64,000 nucleotides of DNA from assembly GCA_002335495.1 (NCBI GenBank), contig DDBW01000020.1, positions 1-64,000 on the forward strand. Reading direction: 5' to 3'. The position numbers were made by a program, and so were the translations under genes. The notes beneath the pieces are model-generated. The model had not been told where the DNA came from, searched no databases, and saw only the letters and a list, made by a program, of their open reading frames with translations. This DNA is from Candidatus Dojkabacteria bacterium UBA2022. Its GTDB lineage: Bacteria > Patescibacteriota > Dojkabacteria > SC72. This document shows positions 1 through 8,718 of the stretch, one piece after another; positions within the stretch are counted from its first letter, which is position 1, and each line of letters begins with the position of its first letter.

Positions 1-1085
1 CTATATTAGTGGCATATAAGAAAGAATACTTTAAATCAGATTCTTTCTTCACAGATGAAAAGGAAGAAGAAGAGAATCAGATTGATAATCTTTCTGTTGA
101 ACTTAGTTCCGAAAACGGATCATTTAGAATAATCGCAACTAAAGAAGTTGTTAAGAAAGTTGTTGATGATCTAAAACAGATCTCCCTTAAAGATGCACAA
201 CTCATATCAAAAGATCTTAAGGAAGGTGATGTTGTAGAAGTTGAACTCCCAAGTGATGACTTCGGAAGAATTGCTGCACAGACTGCAAAACAGGTAGTCC
301 TACAGAAGATTCGAGAATTTGAAAAGGATGCTGTTCTCTCTGAGTTCAGTGGAAAAGTTGGACAGGTATTCACCGCTCTAATGCAGAGAATGCAAAGAGG
401 AGAAGTTGTTTTCGAAATCGGAAAAGCAACTGCATACATGCCTCAGGAAGAACAGATCTCTAACGAGTTCTATAAAGTAGGTGAGAGATATAAAGTTCTT
501 CTTAAGGGTATTATTGATACCCCTAGAGGAAAAGAACTGGTTGTTTCAAGAGCTGATAGCAACTTCTTGATTGAGCTATTCAAGATGGAAGTTCCTGAAA
601 TTGAATCAGGAGTTGTAGAAGTTAAGGCCGTTGCAAGAGAAGCTGGATCAAGAAGCAAGATGGCCGTGTACTCTAACCAAGACGGAGTTGACCCTATTGG
701 TTCATGTGTTGGACAGAGAGGAATCAGAATCGCTAATGTAATGAGCGAACTTGGAGAGGAAAAGATTGATATCATTGAATGGAACGAAGATCTAGAAACC
801 TTTATTGCTAATGCTCTTAGCCCAGCAAAGGTAGAGAGTGTAAAAATTAAAGGTGATACCGCAACAGTAAAGGTTGCAGATGATCAACTCTCACTAGCAA
901 TTGGAAGAGATGGACAGAATGTAAGGTTGGCATGGAAATTGACCAATATCAAAATTGATATTGTAGGTAGTGAAGGAGTTAAGAAAGAAAATAAAGAAGC
1001 CGTTGTTGAAGAAGTAAAGGCTGATGTAGTTGAAGAAGCACCAGTTGTTGAAACAGAGGTTGTAGAAGAGGTAAAAGCTGAATAA
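1..1085 (+). CDS. nusA: Transcription termination/antitermination factor NusA (5' partial)
   Basis: NusA binds RNA polymerase and nascent RNA and modulates pausing, termination and antitermination. The visible part ends the N-terminal RNAP-binding domain, then has an S1 domain (about residues 112-180 counted from a GTG at 9) and two KH domains. Family signatures include IELFKMEVPEI, DPIGSCVGQRG and LAIGRDGQNVRLA. The reading frame stays open upstream of the GTG (codons at 3 and 6), and the residues just there, I-L-V-A-Y-K-K-E-Y, match the middle of the family's N-terminal domain. I therefore read the gene as cut by the window edge, not started at 9. The C-terminus is a short acidic Val/Glu-rich tail in place of the extra repeats of enterobacterial NusA. 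It heads the usual nusA-ylxR-infB cluster. Confidence 0.95.
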   Translation, partial: ILVAYKKEYFKSDSFFTDEKEEEENQIDNLSVELSSENGSFRIIATKEVVKKVVDDLKQISLKDAQLISKDLKEGDVVEVELPSDDFGRIAAQTAKQVVLQKIREFEKDAVLSEFSGKVGQVFTALMQRMQRGEVVFEIGKATAYMPQEEQISNEFYKVGERYKVLLKGIIDTPRGKELVVSRADSNFLIELFKMEVPEIESGVVEVKAVAREAGSRSKMAVYSNQDGVDPIGSCVGQRGIRIANVMSELGEEKIDIIEWNEDLETFIANALSPAKVESVKIKGDTATVKVADDQLSLAIGRDGQNVRLAWKLTNIKIDIVGSEGVKKENKEAVVEEVKADVVEEAPVVETEVVEEVKAE

Positions 1086-1099
1086 CTAACTTTTGAATT

Positions 1100-1471
1100 A
1101 TGGTAGCAGTGGCAGATTCTAGTGAAAGAAAAATTCACACGCCAATGCGCATGTGCGCTGTCACAAGGGAGAAACTACCTAAGAAGGAATTGGTAAGGTT
1201 AGCTGTAATGGATGGAAAGGTCGTTATAGATGAGAAGGGTAAGGTAAGAAGTAGAGGTCTGAATATAAAACCAGAAATCGAAGTATTTGATAAATTAGTT
1301 AAAAGTGGTGGAATTAAGAGAGGATTAGGAATAACTCTCTCTGCCGATGGTATTGAGATCCTGAGAAATGAGTTTGAGAAGCATCTCAGCTTCAGATCTA
1401 GCGGAAAACATGTTGTAAGGATAAGTAGTGACAAGTTAAATCAATTGTTAGGAAGTAAAGATGGAAAATAA
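1100..1471 (+). CDS. ylxR: YlxR/RnpM family RNA-binding protein
   Basis: This is a small basic protein of 123 residues of the YlxR (DUF448) family. The fold signature is visible: R-M-C-A-V-T-R-E near residue 17, the PKKELVRL strand-helix, and a D-E-K-G-K-V-R-S-R-G-L motif near residue 52. In Bacillus the homologue (RnpM) binds RNase P RNA and modulates its activity; the RNase P RNA gene lies elsewhere in this window, at 48230. It sits between nusA and infB as in most bacteria, and its last codons overlap the infB start by 11 nt, which suggests coupled translation. The ATG start at 1100 has no Shine-Dalgarno sequence. Confidence 0.9.
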   Translation: MVAVADSSERKIHTPMRMCAVTREKLPKKELVRLAVMDGKVVIDEKGKVRSRGLNIKPEIEVFDKLVKSGGIKRGLGITLSADGIEILRNEFEKHLSFRSSGKHVVRISSDKLNQLLGSKDGK

Positions 1472-2984
1472 AAACATATCAAGAACTCCGGTAGTTGCAA
1501 TTTTGGGCCATGTAGACCATGGTAAAACTACTATTCTTGACAATATTCGATCCGCTCATGTACAGGAGAAAGAGGTTGGAGGAATTACTCAGAAGATTTC
1601 TGTGTTCACAATCCCAGTTGCAGGGAAACAGATTACTTTTATAGATACTCCTGGCCATGAGGCATTTGATCTTATGCGATTACGAGGAGGAAGTGTTGCT
1701 GATATCGTTCTCCTCATTGTTGCGGCTGATGATGGTCTCCAGCCACAAACCTTGGAGTCAATTGAAATTATTAAAAATTCCTCTGCAAAGCCAATCGTTG
1801 TAATAAACAAGATTGACCTTCCAGATGTGGATATTGAAAAAATAAAAAGAGATTTGGCAAATAGAGGTATTCTTGTTGAAGGAATGGGTGGACAAGTTCC
1901 TGTTGCTCTTGTTTCAGGCAAAACTGGACAGGGAATTCATGACCTCTTGGATATGATCCTACTTGTATCAGAAGTTGAAGGGATGCAGTTCAGGGAAGAT
2001 TTGAAGGATGGACTGCTCGGAAAAGCAATTGCTCTTGAAACGGTTAAAGATAAAAGCAAGGGAATTATCACTACCCTCGTTTTGCAACAGGGTGAAATGA
2101 AACCGGGGGATTGGATCGGTTTTCGAGTAGATAAAGAGATTGGTGTTGAGAAGGTAAAAGGTATCATATCTGAGGAGAATCAAAATATTCCTATGCTAAC
2201 AGCTGGGACCGGAGGAAGAGTTCTAGGATTATCTTCTCCTATCAATCCTGGAGATTCTGTTTACGTAATGACAGAAAGATCTCCAAAAGTTCTTGATGGT
2301 ATCTGGAAACTCGAAGAAGAAGAGCAGAGTGAAGGAATTTCTGCTGCAGACCTTTCTGCTCTATTTGCTAATGCCGAGACCAAAGTTAAGAGTTTGAATG
2401 TAATAATTAAAAGCTCCTCAGAAGGGTCATTGGAGGCCATTAAGAAGTCTATTGATAAAATAAAGGATGATGAAGCTAAAATAGAGATTGTTGATAGCGG
2501 AATTGGCGACATTACACCTTCTGATATTGAAAGAGCTTCCGTAACCAAATCAATAATACTTGGTTTTGAGGTGTCTATGGAGTCGGCCGCATCCAAACTC
2601 AGTCGTGATAGAAAGGTTTTGGTGAGAACTTATGACATAATATATAAGCTTGTTGAAGAGCTAGGAGATGCCTTTAACCTGTTAACCATGCCACAAGAGA
2701 CAGAAGAGGAGATTGGCCATGCAGAGGTAAGGGCTCTATTTACTCTCTCGGATGGAGCTCTTGTTATTGGATGCAGAGTTAAAGATGGAATTATCAAAAG
2801 AGGTTGTAAAGTTTATGTAGTAAGAGGAGATGAGATTAAGGGTGAAGGAAGGATTGCATCTTTAAGACAACAGAAAGATACTATAAATGAAGCAAAGAAA
2901 GAACAGGAATGTGGAGTAATCCTCGACGCGAAAATCGATGTTGCTGAAGGCGACACCCTTTACTGTTACAAGATTATCAAGTAA
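1461..2984 (+). CDS. infB: Translation initiation factor IF-2 (short form)
   Basis: IF2 is the GTPase that brings fMet-tRNA to the 30S subunit and promotes subunit joining. At 507 residues it lacks the long N-terminal extension of enterobacterial IF2 and begins directly at the G domain. Visible motifs are GHVDHGKT (16-23), DTPGHE (62-67) and NKID (116-119), followed by the SGKTG G5 loop, the domain II barrel, domain III and the C-terminal fMet-tRNA-binding domain. NKID is canonical here, unlike in the EF-Tu and EF-G of this genome. The start overlaps the end of ylxR. The next gene begins 32 nt downstream in the position where rbfA is often found. Confidence 0.97.
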   Translation: MENKNISRTPVVAILGHVDHGKTTILDNIRSAHVQEKEVGGITQKISVFTIPVAGKQITFIDTPGHEAFDLMRLRGGSVADIVLLIVAADDGLQPQTLESIEIIKNSSAKPIVVINKIDLPDVDIEKIKRDLANRGILVEGMGGQVPVALVSGKTGQGIHDLLDMILLVSEVEGMQFREDLKDGLLGKAIALETVKDKSKGIITTLVLQQGEMKPGDWIGFRVDKEIGVEKVKGIISEENQNIPMLTAGTGGRVLGLSSPINPGDSVYVMTERSPKVLDGIWKLEEEEQSEGISAADLSALFANAETKVKSLNVIIKSSSEGSLEAIKKSIDKIKDDEAKIEIVDSGIGDITPSDIERASVTKSIILGFEVSMESAASKLSRDRKVLVRTYDIIYKLVEELGDAFNLLTMPQETEEEIGHAEVRALFTLSDGALVIGCRVKDGIIKRGCKVYVVRGDEIKGEGRIASLRQQKDTINEAKKEQECGVILDAKIDVAEGDTLYCYKIIK

Positions 2985-3016
2985 GATAATCCACAGTAAT
3001 TATTATATAGGTCTTT

Positions 3017-4129
3017 ATGTCACTAAAGGATTCCCTAGTAAAAGGTACCAACATTCTGTTTATTGTCCAAAAGATCGATGAGTTTGAAAAAGCTTATGCC
3101 ATTATCGGTTTGGCGAAAGTATTAAAAAATGCAGGAAAGAGTGTAGATATCTATACTAATAATCCTGTCCCTTCTTATATTTCCGACCTTTTTGAAAAAG
3201 CTCAGACCCTCTTTCTTACCGATATCCCCCCTCGTACTTTTGAGATTACTGTTGATTACGCTAAATCTCGAATTGAAAAAATTGTATACGATGACCATGT
3301 TGATCAGAAAAAACTTAAGTTCTATATAACTCCTGGCGATACTAACTTTTCCTTTGACAGTGTTCAGATGAAAGAGGGAGGAGCAAGGTATGACACTACG
3401 ATTCTGTTTGATATAGAGGATCCTAAGAAACTCTCAAGTATATATGATAATCATGAGTACCTATTTAAAGAGAATTCAATTGTATATATTGGAGATGGAA
3501 AACCAACTTTCAGTTCCGCCACAGTAATTTCGACTAAAGATTCCTCATACTCAGAAGAGATATACAATGCTATTAAATCCGCGAAGGTTGATATGGGTAA
3601 AGAGGGGATGGAGTATCTGTTAAATGGAATTATAAATGCCAGGAAACTGCTTGAAAGCAGGAGTGATGCTCCTATCGACTCAATTTCAAAACTGGTTTCC
3701 GAAGGTGCCAACTTTGCTAAATCCCTTGATTCGGTATATTTTTCCAAAAATAAGTTAAATGCTGACTTACAAATCAAAGTAATGCAGAATGTAAAGACGT
3801 CTAGCAAAGCATCGTTAGTCTTTTCGGTAGTTAACCATGCCGAGGTTGAGGCTATTGGTATAAAAAAGGATGATGCCGATCTTAGAGGACGTATCCCTTT
3901 TAACATCACTAAGGAGTATAAGGTAGCAGTAGTTGCAATAGAATTTGAGAAGAATGCGCATACTCTGATTATTGAATCAAACTCTTCTGAAGAGTACTCC
4001 GCTATTGACTTTGCAAGGATCTTTGGTGGGGATGGAGACGAAAATCACTCCGTATGTGAAGTTAAATATTGGGAGAGTTCAGAGATAGAGGATAATCTGC
4101 TTGATACCCTTTTTGGATTGAAACAATAA
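3017..4129 (+). CDS. Degenerate DHH/DHHA1 phosphoesterase-like protein
   Basis: This is a 370-residue protein that I place in the NrnA/RecJ-like DHH fold with moderate confidence. An N-terminal Rossmann-like stretch (about 12-55, ILFIVQKIDEFEKAYAIIG then GKSVDIYTNNPVP) resembles NrnA, where the DxDxxGS metal site would be. A later F-D-I-E-D segment sits where the second metal site is expected. FGGDGDENHS near the C-terminus resembles the DHHA1 signature GGGGHxxAAG. The DHH triad and most metal ligands are not visible, so it is probably not a working nuclease. DHH proteins often follow infB/rbfA in other bacteria, which fits the position. A structural role in RNA or nucleotide binding is possible but is only inference. 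Confidence 0.55.
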   Translation: MSLKDSLVKGTNILFIVQKIDEFEKAYAIIGLAKVLKNAGKSVDIYTNNPVPSYISDLFEKAQTLFLTDIPPRTFEITVDYAKSRIEKIVYDDHVDQKKLKFYITPGDTNFSFDSVQMKEGGARYDTTILFDIEDPKKLSSIYDNHEYLFKENSIVYIGDGKPTFSSATVISTKDSSYSEEIYNAIKSAKVDMGKEGMEYLLNGIINARKLLESRSDAPIDSISKLVSEGANFAKSLDSVYFSKNKLNADLQIKVMQNVKTSSKASLVFSVVNHAEVEAIGIKKDDADLRGRIPFNITKEYKVAVVAIEFEKNAHTLIIESNSSEEYSAIDFARIFGGDGDENHSVCEVKYWESSEIEDNLLDTLFGLKQ

Positions 4130-4221
4130 GAAAACTACAGGATATTCTGCGCTGTTTTTTGCCTGCTCTAAGCCATTATTATTGACATATATCTCAAAAT
4201 GTAGTAAAAATAAAGGCTGAA

Positions 4222-4230
4222 TGGTATATT
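4222..4230 (+). promoter_or_regulatory. Possible extended -10 promoter for rpsO-pnp
   Basis: TGG-TATATT in the 156-nt gap before rpsO fits an extended -10 element and would give a leader of about 49 nt. A perfect TTGACA lies at 4192-4197, but its spacing to this -10 is too long, and no good -10 lies 16-18 bp behind it. The assignment is tentative; the rest of the gap shows nothing clear. Confidence 0.3.
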
Positions 4231-4285
4231 TTTATTCCCATTTGCAAGAGTTGTAATTATAAAATTGATGTGATAGTCTGAAAAT

Positions 4286-4549
4286 ATGGCACTAAATAAG
4301 GATGAGAAAGCAAATATTATTAAGAAGTTCGGAGCCCACGAGGGTGATACCGGATCTCCTGAAGTTCAAATTGCTCTTCTCACATCTAAAATTGATGAGT
4401 TAACTCTTCACTTGAAAGATCATAGAAAAGATAATCACTCCAGAAGAGGATTGCTTCAGATGGTTGGACGAAGAAGAAGACTTATTGAATATTTAAAGGC
4501 GTCAGATCAGTCTAGATACGATAAACTTGCTAAAGCTTTAAAACTTTAG
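4286..4549 (+). CDS. rpsO: 30S ribosomal protein S15 (uS15)
   Basis: S15 binds the central domain of 16S rRNA (h20-h22 junction) early in 30S assembly. The protein is 87 residues, the usual family size, with the expected four-helix pattern. The signature F-G-x-x-x-x-D-T-G-S-P-E-V-Q-I-A-L-L-T is followed by the conserved H-x-x-D-x-x-S-R-R-G-L-x-x-x-V-x-x-R-R segment. It is followed by pnp, the same rpsO-pnp order as in E. coli. The 90-nt gap to pnp contains a short GC-rich inverted repeat (near 4560-4595) that could act in processing or pnp autoregulation; that is inference. Confidence 0.97.
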   Translation: MALNKDEKANIIKKFGAHEGDTGSPEVQIALLTSKIDELTLHLKDHRKDNHSRRGLLQMVGRRRRLIEYLKASDQSRYDKLAKALKL

Positions 4550-4639
4550 TACAAAAGAAACGGGGAGCTTAACTATAATAACAGTTCCTCCGCAATATAA
4601 AACTTTCCAAAATTAATAAATTATTTATTTTTTGTGCGC

Positions 4640-6799
4640 ATGTTATATAACGAAAAGCGTATTGATTTTGAAGTAAACGGAGTGAAAGGTTTCTTCTCAA
4701 CCGGGAAGATTGCTAGAAAAGCTCATGTAGCCGTTATGGCTGGTTTGGGCGATACCGTTGTACTTGCTTCCGTCTCCGTTGGAGATGCTGTTAGCGATAT
4801 CGATTATTTCCCATTATCTGTTGAGTTTGTAGAAAGACTCGCTGCTGCAGGTATTGTTTCTTCCTCTAGATTTGTAAAAAGGGAGAGGTTTCCCTCTGAT
4901 GATGCAATCTTGAAGGCTAGAATCATTGATAGGTCATTAAGACCTATGTTTGCAAGCGATTACAGAAATGAAGTTCAGTTAATGATTGAAGTTCTTTCGT
5001 ATGATCCAGAGGTTGATCCAACCCTTCTTGGTATTAATGCTGCTTCCGTAGCATTGTTAATCTCTAAAGCTCCGTTCAATACTCCAATTTCTGGAGTAAG
5101 GGTAGGGTATAAGAAAGACTCAAAAGAGTTCGAGCAAATTCTTAAACACCTTCCAAGAGTAGATCGAGATGATCAAGCTGAGAAAACTGTTCTCAATCTT
5201 GTAATCGCAGGTGATGGAGAAAAAGTTACAAACTTAGATGCTGATGCCTATGAAGTCCCAGAGTCAGACATTATTGATGCAATGAAGTTCGGTTTGAAAG
5301 AGATGCAAGGATGGTTGAAGGCTCAAAAAGATTTTGCAGAAATTGTCGGAGTTGAGAAAGAAGAATATCTCTCATTTGCATTGCCACAAGAGTTAGTTGA
5401 CGCAGTTAAGGAAGAATTTGGGGAGAGAATTCTAAAGGTGTTGGATATAAGCGCTTCCGAGGATCCACAGTTCCATAAAACTCTTGTTAGATCATCCGCT
5501 GAGGCTAAATCAATTCAAGAGGATATGGCAAAGAGATTTGAAGGTAAATATTCAAAGCTACAGTTAAAGGAATCATATGAGAAAGCTGCTAAGTACTTGA
5601 TGAGGAAATTCGTTAAAACCGAAGGAAAGAGACTTGATGGTAGAGCCTATGATGAAGTTAGAGAGTTCGGGGCAGAAGTTGGAGTTCTTCCAAGAGTTCA
5701 CGGTTCTGGATTATTCACAAGGGGATTAACTCAGGTTCTCTCAACCGTAACCTTAGCTCCACTTGCTAAGCAGTTATTGGTAGAAACTATGACAGGTGAA
5801 GATAGTAGATCATATATGCACTTCTACTCTCAGTATCCATTCACAATGGGACATCCAGAGAGATATAAGTATATGCCAGGAAGAAGAGAGATTGGTCACG
5901 GAGCTCTTGGTGAGAAGGCTGTACTACCAGTTCTTCCAAGTATTGAAGAGTTCCCATATACCATTATTGTAAACAGCGATATTATGTCCGAGAACGGTTC
6001 CAGCTCCCAGGCGACAACCAGTGCTTCTACCCTCGCACTAATGGATGCAGGGGTTCCTATAAAAAAGCATGTTGCAGGTATTGCATGTGGAATCATTTTT
6101 GATGAGTCTGAGCCTAATGACTATGCAATAGTTACAGATATCAGGGATCTCGAAGATTTCTATGGATTTATGGATTTCAAGGTTGCAGGTACAAAGGATG
6201 GAGTAACTGCGGTTCAGTTTGACACCAAGGCTAGCGGACTTCCAATGGAAGTATTTGAAAAAGCAATGGAGCAGTCCACTAAAGCAAGAATGCAGATTCT
6301 TGAGGGCTTGGATAAAGCTATTGCCCAGCCAAGAAGTACAGTATCAGAATATGCTCCGATTCTTGAGAAGGTGAAAATTCCTGTAAGCAAAATTGGGGAG
6401 TTAATTGGCCCAGGAGGTAAGAATATTCGGGAATTAAGCGAAACTACAAACTCCGAAATAAATGTTGAGGAGGATGGAACAGTATTCATTTTCTCCACGA
6501 ATAGAAAGGATCTCGAAGAGGCTGTTGCAGCTGTTTCTGGAATTGCATTTGTTCCTGTCATCGGAAATGTATATGACGGAATTGTTGAAGCCGTAATGCC
6601 ATACGGAGCATTCGTTGAGATTGGAAGAGATGCTTCAGGTCTTGTCCATGTTTCTGAAATTACTGATGGCTTTGTTAAGGATGTTAATGAACATCTTAAG
6701 GAAGGTCAGAGAGTGAAGGTAAAGGTTTTGGACATTGATAATCAGGGTAAGATCAAACTCACTATGAAGGGAGTTGAGGGTAACTCTGAGAGGAAGTAA
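4640..6799 (+). CDS. pnp: Polyribonucleotide nucleotidyltransferase (PNPase)
   Basis: PNPase is a trimeric 3'-5' phosphorolytic exoribonuclease that degrades mRNA. The 719-residue protein has the full layout: two RNase PH domains joined by a helical linker, then KH (G-P-G-G-K-N-I-R near 592) and S1 (about 638-708). The second RNase PH core shows PGRREIGHGALGEKA and S-E-N-G-S-S-S-Q-A-T. The metal-site Asp pair in EDFYGFMDFKVAG is kept, although the usual GDMD reads GFMD. A GTG lies 6 nt upstream in frame (4634); I prefer the ATG because the family start aligns there. A strong terminator follows within 60 nt. Likely co-expressed with rpsO. Confidence 0.96.
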   Translation: MLYNEKRIDFEVNGVKGFFSTGKIARKAHVAVMAGLGDTVVLASVSVGDAVSDIDYFPLSVEFVERLAAAGIVSSSRFVKRERFPSDDAILKARIIDRSLRPMFASDYRNEVQLMIEVLSYDPEVDPTLLGINAASVALLISKAPFNTPISGVRVGYKKDSKEFEQILKHLPRVDRDDQAEKTVLNLVIAGDGEKVTNLDADAYEVPESDIIDAMKFGLKEMQGWLKAQKDFAEIVGVEKEEYLSFALPQELVDAVKEEFGERILKVLDISASEDPQFHKTLVRSSAEAKSIQEDMAKRFEGKYSKLQLKESYEKAAKYLMRKFVKTEGKRLDGRAYDEVREFGAEVGVLPRVHGSGLFTRGLTQVLSTVTLAPLAKQLLVETMTGEDSRSYMHFYSQYPFTMGHPERYKYMPGRREIGHGALGEKAVLPVLPSIEEFPYTIIVNSDIMSENGSSSQATTSASTLALMDAGVPIKKHVAGIACGIIFDESEPNDYAIVTDIRDLEDFYGFMDFKVAGTKDGVTAVQFDTKASGLPMEVFEKAMEQSTKARMQILEGLDKAIAQPRSTVSEYAPILEKVKIPVSKIGELIGPGGKNIRELSETTNSEINVEEDGTVFIFSTNRKDLEEAVAAVSGIAFVPVIGNVYDGIVEAVMPYGAFVEIGRDASGLVHVSEITDGFVKDVNEHLKEGQRVKVKVLDIDNQGKIKLTMKGVEGNSERK

Positions 6800-6824
6800 T
6801 CTGATACACGGTCGGATTAAAGAT

Positions 6825-6854
6825 AAGCGGGAGGCGTAGGCCTCCCGCTTTTTT
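6825..6854 (+). terminator. Intrinsic terminator after pnp
   Basis: A perfect 11-bp stem (AAGCGGGAGGC / GCCTCCCGCTT) with a GTAG loop runs straight into a T tract ending at 6854. It is the cleanest Rho-independent terminator in the window. It lies between pnp and the convergent methyltransferase gene, so it closes the nusA-to-pnp block. Confidence 0.93.
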
Positions 6855-6868
6855 ATTCTCGAATATTT

Positions 6869-7879
6869 CTACTTCTTAACTATCTTTGCTATAAAGAAGC
6901 CCATCATTTCGCCTGATGGAAGAATACGATATGTCTTTGACACTTCAGGACTGTATAGAGTTCCATTCCACTCAATAATTCCTCTCTTGATATGTTTTTT
7001 ATGAGATGAAAACTTCTCCGAATTGATTAGTTCTATCTCCTCCAAGTCTGCGTTTGAGTGATTATCCAGAAGATATGTCACCACTCCTTCGTTCTCATCT
7101 GGCTCTAAAGTACAGGTAGAGTATATTAAGGTCCCTCCCTTTTTAAGGGCTTTAAATGCAGATTCGATTAACTTCCTCTGAGTATTTACCATTGGTTTAA
7201 CCTTTTTTATGTTCCAGAATCTCAGTGGTTTCTCGCCTTTGAGATATATCAGCCCTTCTCCTGAGCATGGTGCGTCTAGAAGGATTTTATCGTAGTGACC
7301 TTCCTCTCTACCTCCAATTGCTTCACCTGCTCCATACCTTACAGTAGTATTTTTAACTCCAAACATTTCGAGTACATCTTTTAACTTTTCAATTCTATGT
7401 TTGTCAGCATCGTTTGCAACAATGCTCCCTTTATTGTTAAGGATTGAAGCTAACTGAGTCGTTTTACTCCCAGGGGCGGCACACATATCAAGGACTTTTT
7501 CGTTGGAAGTAGGGGAGATTATTGCTGCTGGAAGCATGCTAGAAAGATTTTGAATATAGAAGTATCCCTCTTTGTACATAACTGTTGAGGCTAGATCTGA
7601 TTTATCCATGTTTTCAACTACGTATGTATCTTTAAGCCATTCAACTTGTTTCAATACGGCACCCATTTTCTTAAGCTGATCTATAGTATGTTGTGGATTC
7701 TGAAGTAGATTGTTGATTCTGATTGTTGTAACAGCCCTTTGTGAGAACATATCTAAGGCAACTCCTGTTGGGACTTTTAGAATGCTTGCCATTCTAGATA
7801 GAAAAACGTCGAGTTTAGTGTAGTACTTCTTTTTATTCTTTTGAACTTGTTTATAATTGCTTCTCTTATTCTTTTTCAT
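6869..7879 (-). CDS. NOL1/NOP2/Sun family rRNA cytosine-C5 methyltransferase
   Basis: This SAM-dependent RNA m5C methyltransferase of the RsmB/RsmF family has 336 residues. The SAM-binding motif is DMCAAPGSKTTQ (131-142). Both family cysteines are present: C205 in DAPCSGEG and C256 in STCTLEP, the first releasing and the second attacking the target cytosine in known enzymes. There is no NusB-like N-terminal domain, so it resembles RsmF-type or archaeal-type enzymes more than RsmB; the exact rRNA position cannot be read from sequence. The N-terminus is a Lys-rich tail. Its ATG overlaps the stop of the upstream rsmE gene (TAATG), so the two are translationally coupled. Confidence 0.92.
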   Translation of the reverse strand: MKKNKRSNYKQVQKNKKKYYTKLDVFLSRMASILKVPTGVALDMFSQRAVTTIRINNLLQNPQHTIDQLKKMGAVLKQVEWLKDTYVVENMDKSDLASTVMYKEGYFYIQNLSSMLPAAIISPTSNEKVLDMCAAPGSKTTQLASILNNKGSIVANDADKHRIEKLKDVLEMFGVKNTTVRYGAGEAIGGREEGHYDKILLDAPCSGEGLIYLKGEKPLRFWNIKKVKPMVNTQRKLIESAFKALKKGGTLIYSTCTLEPDENEGVVTYLLDNHSNADLEEIELINSEKFSSHKKHIKRGIIEWNGTLYSPEVSKTYRILPSGEMMGFFIAKIVKK

Positions 7880-8622
7880 TAGATATTTCCTCTTACAAAT
7901 TGAATAATACTTCCTACCACAATTCCTGTGGTTTCAGTTCTTAGTATATTACCTTTTAGTTTTACGAATTCAAAGTTTGCCTGTTTAAGGGTTTTTATAT
8001 CCTCTAAGCTCCATCCTGACTCAGGCCCAATTGCAATATAAATGTTTCTGCCTTTTATATCTTTAGAAAGGATAATCTCTTTCAAGTTTTTGGCTTTTGG
8101 ATCTTCTGTTGCAAGGCAGAGTTTGATGTCTCCGTCTCCTCCTAAATTCTTTAGCTCGTCAATGCTTGTTAGGTCCTTGAGGATAGTTGGATATGGATTG
8201 CGTGATTGTTCGCAAGCATCACTAATTACTTTATTATATAGTCCTCGATTCTTATTGAACTCCTTTGGAGTCGTGAGGCTCAATTCGCTATGGAGTGGGT
8301 ATATAGCATTTATCCCTAGCTCAACAGATTTCTCAAGAAGAAATGTGAATTTCTTATGATTCAAAATTGATTGTATTAAAGAGATTCCTCCTGTATTTTT
8401 GTTCGTACTTCCCTTTCTATCTGACTTCTTCTCCAGTATCTCTACTTCTACACTATTCTTGGATATGTCAGTAACTATTGCAGAAAAGATATGAGAGTAT
8501 GTTTCAATCTCTACAATATCTTCAACCTTAATATTGTCTGCTATCGCTATCTTACTGTCATTATCAGCTAAGTGAGTAATGTCGCCGGCCTTTAATTCGT
8601 GAGGGATATAATATTTTTGCAT
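7879..8622 (-). CDS. rsmE: 16S rRNA (uracil-1498-N3)-methyltransferase
   Basis: RsmE methylates N3 of U1498 in helix 44 of 16S rRNA. The 247-residue protein has an N-terminal PUA-like domain (about 1-70) and a C-terminal SPOUT methyltransferase domain with the knot signature I-A-I-G-P-E-S-G-W-S near residue 198 and L-R-T-E-T-T/A-G near 226. Length is typical. A TATAAT on the minus strand ends exactly 6 nt before the ATG, so transcription should start at or within the start codon, giving a leaderless mRNA. It is first in a two-gene operon with the downstream m5C methyltransferase, to which it is coupled by a TAATG overlap. Confidence 0.93.
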   Translation of the reverse strand: MQKYYIPHELKAGDITHLADNDSKIAIADNIKVEDIVEIETYSHIFSAIVTDISKNSVEVEILEKKSDRKGSTNKNTGGISLIQSILNHKKFTFLLEKSVELGINAIYPLHSELSLTTPKEFNKNRGLYNKVISDACEQSRNPYPTILKDLTSIDELKNLGGDGDIKLCLATEDPKAKNLKEIILSKDIKGRNIYIAIGPESGWSLEDIKTLKQANFEFVKLKGNILRTETTGIVVGSIIQFVRGNI

Positions 8623-8634
8623 GTTTTGATTATA
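8623..8634 (-). promoter_or_regulatory. Leaderless promoter (-10) of rsmE
   Basis: Read on the minus strand, TATAAT occupies 8634-8629 and is followed by six bases and then the ATG of rsmE at 8622. Bacterial transcription normally starts about 7 nt after the -10, which puts the first base at the start codon. No good -35 is visible at the expected spacing. Confidence 0.6.
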
Positions 8635-8718
8635 TCATTAATACTATATATCTTGACATAGCATTGGATATATTGTTTGCTATATATGGGTAATCCTCTA
8701 ATATTTATACTGTCTTTT

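Noticed and set aside
9..11. GTG at 9 as the true start of nusA
   Set aside because: The frame is open to the window edge, and the adjoining residues match an internal part of the NusA N-terminal domain.
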